Shown here one piece after another: positions 4,138-6,764 of a stretch of 6,764 nt of DNA (positions are counted from its first letter, which is position 1; each line of letters opens with the position of its first letter). Source of the DNA: Bacillota bacterium (GTDB lineage Bacteria > Bacillota > Clostridia > Lachnospirales > Anaerotignaceae); assembly GCA_023413275.1 (NCBI GenBank), contig JAEZPX010000081.1:1-6764 (forward strand), written 5' to 3'. The translations under genes were made by a program, and so were the position numbers. Below the pieces are notes generated by a model. That model saw nothing but the letters and a program-made list of their open reading frames with translations. It was not told the DNA's origin and ran no database searches.

Positions 4138-6318
4138 ATATTTTCTTTCTTGCAGAGAATTATGATCTGCATCTGATAAAGGTTCAGTTAAAATGGGGAG
4201 TACGGTAGAATGAAGATTTTTCAATTTAAACTTATCTACAAGAGATTTTAACACCTGCGCTTGTCCAGATAACTCCTCACTTGCAGCGGCGCTTTCTTCT
4301 GCAGTAGCGGCATTCATCTGTATAACTGCAGCAATTTGTTCTACACCAATAGTTACTTGGTTTACCGCATTAGCCTGTACACTTGAAGCATCTGCAATTT
4401 CGTCCACAATATAAGTAACTGATTGAGCGCTGTCCACAACATTTAGCATAGATTTTGCAGTAGCATCTGCTATTTTAGTGCCGTTTTCTACGGCCTTAAT
4501 TGTTTCTTCAATCAGTATTGCCGTATTCTTTGCAGATTCAGCGCTTTTTCCTGCTAAATTTCTGACCTCATCTGCAACTACTGCGAAACCTTTTCCTGCA
4601 TCGCCTGCTCTTGCTGCTTCAACCGCCGCATTAAGTGCAAGAATATTCGTTTGAAATGCAATAGAATCAATAACTTTTATAATATTGTCAATTTCCCCGG
4701 ACTTGGTGCTAATATCATTCATTGCTTGAATCATATCCTGCATCTGGTTGTTGCTTAAAATTACCTCATTTTTGGCTTTTTCAGATTCTATTTTCGCAAT
4801 GGACGCACTTTCAGCATTGTTTTTTATTCTCTCTGATATTTCTGCAATTGTTGCAGAAAGTTCCTCAATGCTGCTTGCTTGTTCCGTGGACCCTTGTGAA
4901 AGTGACTGAGAGCCAACGGAAACTTGATTGGAGCTACCAGCAACTTGTTCCGAAGCTTCACTAATCTCTTCAATAACTTCACTTAGATTATGAATAATGT
5001 TATCCATTGCGATTTCAATCTTTTTTAGATCACCTACATATTCAACCGATGTACCTACTACAAAGTTCTTTTGCGCCATCTGATTTAAAACTTCAGAAAT
5101 ATCATTAATGATTCCCTTAAGCATGCTAGCCGTGTTATCAAAAGTATTTATAAGCATACCAATTTCATCTTGAGAGGTTGCCTCTAATTTAATATCAAAG
5201 TTCCCAGAGGCTATCTCTTCTGCTGCCTTTACTACTTGACCAATTGGGTTTATCAACTTTCGAAGCACCAAAACTATAGCAAGAATAATAAAAGCAAAAG
5301 AGCCTATCGCTAAGGCTATAAGTGAAGTTGTAGTTTTTGTTACATCTGAAAACATATCAGGTTCTTCTATTGCTGTAAGTGACCACCAGGTATCACCTGC
5401 CGCATCAATAGGATAATAAAATCTATTCATTTTTACACCATTATCAGCATCGATGCGAGTGTTAAATGCTTTTTTCTCTTGATAACCTCTTTCTGTAAGC
5501 TCTTCGTCTTTGGGATTCGGAGTCCACTCAGACATATTTTTTCCAATGCTACTTCCATCTTTCGTCTCACTGTCAAAAATAAGATTACCTGTGGAATCCA
5601 AAATGCATGTATACATCGTCGGATATTCAGCATTTTCATTATTAAATTGGTTAAAATTATTTGCGTTAATATCCACAGAGACAACACCTAAAAATTTATT
5701 ATCCATTATAATTGGTGAATTCACTGACATGATAAGTTTTCCATTTACAATATGAGGGTCAGTAATGGTCATTTTATTTTCTGATTTCGTTTCTTCATAG
5801 AACTGAAGCTTTGAATATGTGGAATAGTCACTGGTCTCTATTCCATCTTCCGCCGTATCAGTATATGTATGAACAGCATAGCTCATTATAGCTTTATCAA
5901 AAGCATATGGTTCAAAGTACACGCCTGCACCATCAATAAACTCACTTTCTTTAACTGCGCTTCTTATAGCATAGAGCATATATTTTTCTGTATTAATCTG
6001 TGAATCTGTCATCTCTATACCAAAAACTTGGCTTTTTTTATAGGTATTTATTTCACCTTCTAATGAGGCTTCCGGTTTTTGATAGTTTTTAACTAAAAAA
6101 CCATTTATATCTATCGATACATTTTTTGCATTATCTAAAACGTTTTGAACTTGAGATCCACTATATTTAGCCATAACATCAAATTCATCTGAAATATTTT
6201 TTGTAATAGAGGACTGAAATTGCTTAATAGTAAACCCAATAAAAAAGGTAAATACAATTACAAGCAATATTGCCTCTATGAGCCCAATTTTAGTTGATAA
6301 TTTCAATTTTTTTAACAT
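4135..6318 (-). CDS. Methyl-accepting chemotaxis protein with dCache sensor domain
   Basis: A 727-residue transmembrane chemoreceptor that passes ligand binding outside the cell to CheA/CheW inside. Order: cytoplasmic MLKKLKLSTK; TM1 (about 11-32); extracellular double-Cache sensor (about 35-320) with VYFEPYAFD (133-141) and ITDPHIVNGKLIMSVNSPI (185-203); TM2 (about 331-353); HAMP from Pro358 to about 408; then a coiled-coil signalling domain with the highly conserved hairpin tip around IAFQTNILALNAAVEAARAG (553-572) and GFAVVADEVRNLAGKSAESA (577-596). The start at 6316-6318 is chosen because GGGAGG lies seven nt upstream; a TTG seven codons earlier has no such site. The segment where amino-acid-binding dCache domains carry R-x-W-Y reads KLQFY here (170-174), so an amino-acid ligand is not supported. 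The tail ends ERKY, with no NWETF-like CheR/CheB tether. It appears monocistronic; no motility genes are adjacent. Confidence 0.95.
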   Translation of the reverse strand: MLKKLKLSTKIGLIEAILLVIVFTFFIGFTIKQFQSSITKNISDEFDVMAKYSGSQVQNVLDNAKNVSIDINGFLVKNYQKPEASLEGEINTYKKSQVFGIEMTDSQINTEKYMLYAIRSAVKESEFIDGAGVYFEPYAFDKAIMSYAVHTYTDTAEDGIETSDYSTYSKLQFYEETKSENKMTITDPHIVNGKLIMSVNSPIIMDNKFLGVVSVDINANNFNQFNNENAEYPTMYTCILDSTGNLIFDSETKDGSSIGKNMSEWTPNPKDEELTERGYQEKKAFNTRIDADNGVKMNRFYYPIDAAGDTWWSLTAIEEPDMFSDVTKTTTSLIALAIGSFAFIILAIVLVLRKLINPIGQVVKAAEEIASGNFDIKLEATSQDEIGMLINTFDNTASMLKGIINDISEVLNQMAQKNFVVGTSVEYVGDLKKIEIAMDNIIHNLSEVIEEISEASEQVAGSSNQVSVGSQSLSQGSTEQASSIEELSATIAEISERIKNNAESASIAKIESEKAKNEVILSNNQMQDMIQAMNDISTKSGEIDNIIKVIDSIAFQTNILALNAAVEAARAGDAGKGFAVVADEVRNLAGKSAESAKNTAILIEETIKAVENGTKIADATAKSMLNVVDSAQSVTYIVDEIADASSVQANAVNQVTIGVEQIAAVIQMNAATAEESAAASEELSGQAQVLKSLVDKFKLKNLHSTVLPILTEPLSDADHNSLQERKY

Positions 6319-6693
6319 CACGATTCCTCCCTTATTCAATTTTATTAGCTTCCAACCAATCTAGTCCCTTCTTTTAATCCTAGTATTGCTGGCATAAACA
6401 GTACTACTTAATCTACAGCCAAAAGGAAACCCCAGAACCTGATTTAAAAAGGAACGCAGCTTAGTAATTGCTTTAAAAAATACTTTTTGGGTTGGCCCCG
6501 ATATAAATTGCTAAATAATTTAAATCCTTGGTGCAATATAATTCTAAGTTAAATAATAATCTACAGCGATATCACACCATCGTATAAAAGTAAAGCTAAA
6601 GGGCTTGTCCTCTGCTCTATACAGACAACTAGCCCTATAACCTTATTTTCGTTTGAAGCTTTAAATTTTTTATCGCACTAAAAAAATGAGCCT
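6319..6693 (-). other. Gene-free region upstream of the chemoreceptor; unassigned leader or promoter
   Basis: About 375 bp contain no credible ORF. The section nearest the chemoreceptor can fold locally on the minus strand: TAGTA-CTG pairs with CAG-CAA-TACTA around 6382-6407. TAATCTACAGC is repeated directly at 6409-6419 and 6557-6567. A GC-rich patch with GGGG/CCC self-complementarity sits near 6490-6500. I compared the region with the c-di-GMP-I and c-di-GMP-II riboswitches, common upstream of clostridial chemoreceptors, and found neither core. No sigma-D promoter with proper spacing was found. The terminator-like hairpin at 6600-6636 is described separately. Confidence 0.4.
6600..6636 (-). 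terminator. Terminator-like hairpin after the right-edge gene
   Basis: AGGGCT (6631-6636) pairs with AGCCCT (6600-6605), and after a 3-nt bulge TGTC (6624-6627) pairs with GACA (6606-6609). The minus-strand tail is T-rich (TTTAGCTTTACTTTT) though broken. It lies 58 nt downstream of the partial gene entering from the right edge and would insulate the chemoreceptor gene from it. The plus-strand tail is less T-rich. Confidence 0.45.
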
Positions 6694-6764
6694 TCATTCA
6701 TCATATTCGATATATTTCCTAATCAAACGATTTGCCTTAGATTGACTGATTTTTAATGCGTTTG
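6694..6764 (-). CDS. C-terminal fragment of an unidentified gene, cut by the window edge
   Basis: On the minus strand one frame is open from the edge to a TGA at 6694-6696, giving 22 codons that end ISQSKANRLIRKYIEYDE. The other two minus-strand frames close almost at once. The segment looks like the second and third helices of a helix-turn-helix (I-S-Q-S-K-A-N-R-L-I-R-K), so a DNA-binding protein is possible, but this is too short to assign. A weak AATGA/TCATT hairpin with a run of T overlaps the stop. Confidence 0.4.
   Translation of the reverse strand, partial: NALKISQSKANRLIRKYIEYDE

Noticed and set aside
6460..6500. Sigma-D (flagellar) promoter near CCCCGATAT
   Set aside because: The -10-like sequence reads on the plus strand, away from the chemoreceptor gene, and its spacing to the nearest TAAA is about 19 nt, too long.

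Overview
This is an AT-rich chromosomal window that reads like a low-GC Firmicute, most likely an anaerobic member of the Clostridia. The grounds are strong AGGAGG-type ribosome binding sites, AT-rich spacers, U-tract terminators, a double-Cache chemoreceptor and a free-standing NifX/NifB pair. Every gene I can support lies on the minus strand, so transcription runs from high to low coordinates.

Layout, in transcription order. At 6694-6764 is the C-terminal end of an unidentified gene that enters from the right edge, with a terminator-like hairpin at 6600-6636. About 375 bp without a gene follow. Then comes a 727-residue methyl-accepting chemotaxis protein (4135-6318), whose 3' end carries a repeat-flanked inverted repeat (4042-4137) and a long hairpin (3960-3990). 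An orphan 70-codon ORF (3665-3877) follows. Next is a sulfur-amino-acid unit: a Met/Cys-rich 48-codon leader ORF (3294-3440), a terminator (3164-3219), a YezD/DUF2292 small protein (2990-3139) and O-acetylhomoserine sulfhydrylase MetY (1641-2933), closed by a good intrinsic terminator (1563-1601). The last unit is a NifX-like cofactor-binding protein (1029-1397) overlapping a NifB-like radical SAM protein (170-1045), then the start of another possible gene that leaves the left edge (1-125).

The most notable signal is the leader of yezD-metY. The short ORF has 17 Met or Cys codons out of 48, most of them in codons 7-27. Codons 27-37 can pair over about 27 base pairs with the whole 5' side of the downstream terminator. 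This is the architecture of a ribosome-mediated transcription attenuator. Stalling for lack of charged Met- or Cys-tRNA should leave the antiterminator free to form and switch on the enzyme that makes homocysteine or methionine. I see no SAM riboswitch core or T-box motif in this leader. The pairing was worked out by hand from the sequence; the regulatory mechanism is inference.

The neighbourhood also places NifB-co-type cofactor genes beside a sulfhydrylase that can use methanethiol. That is compatible with a nitrogenase-like reductase elsewhere in the genome, but no structural subunits are present here.
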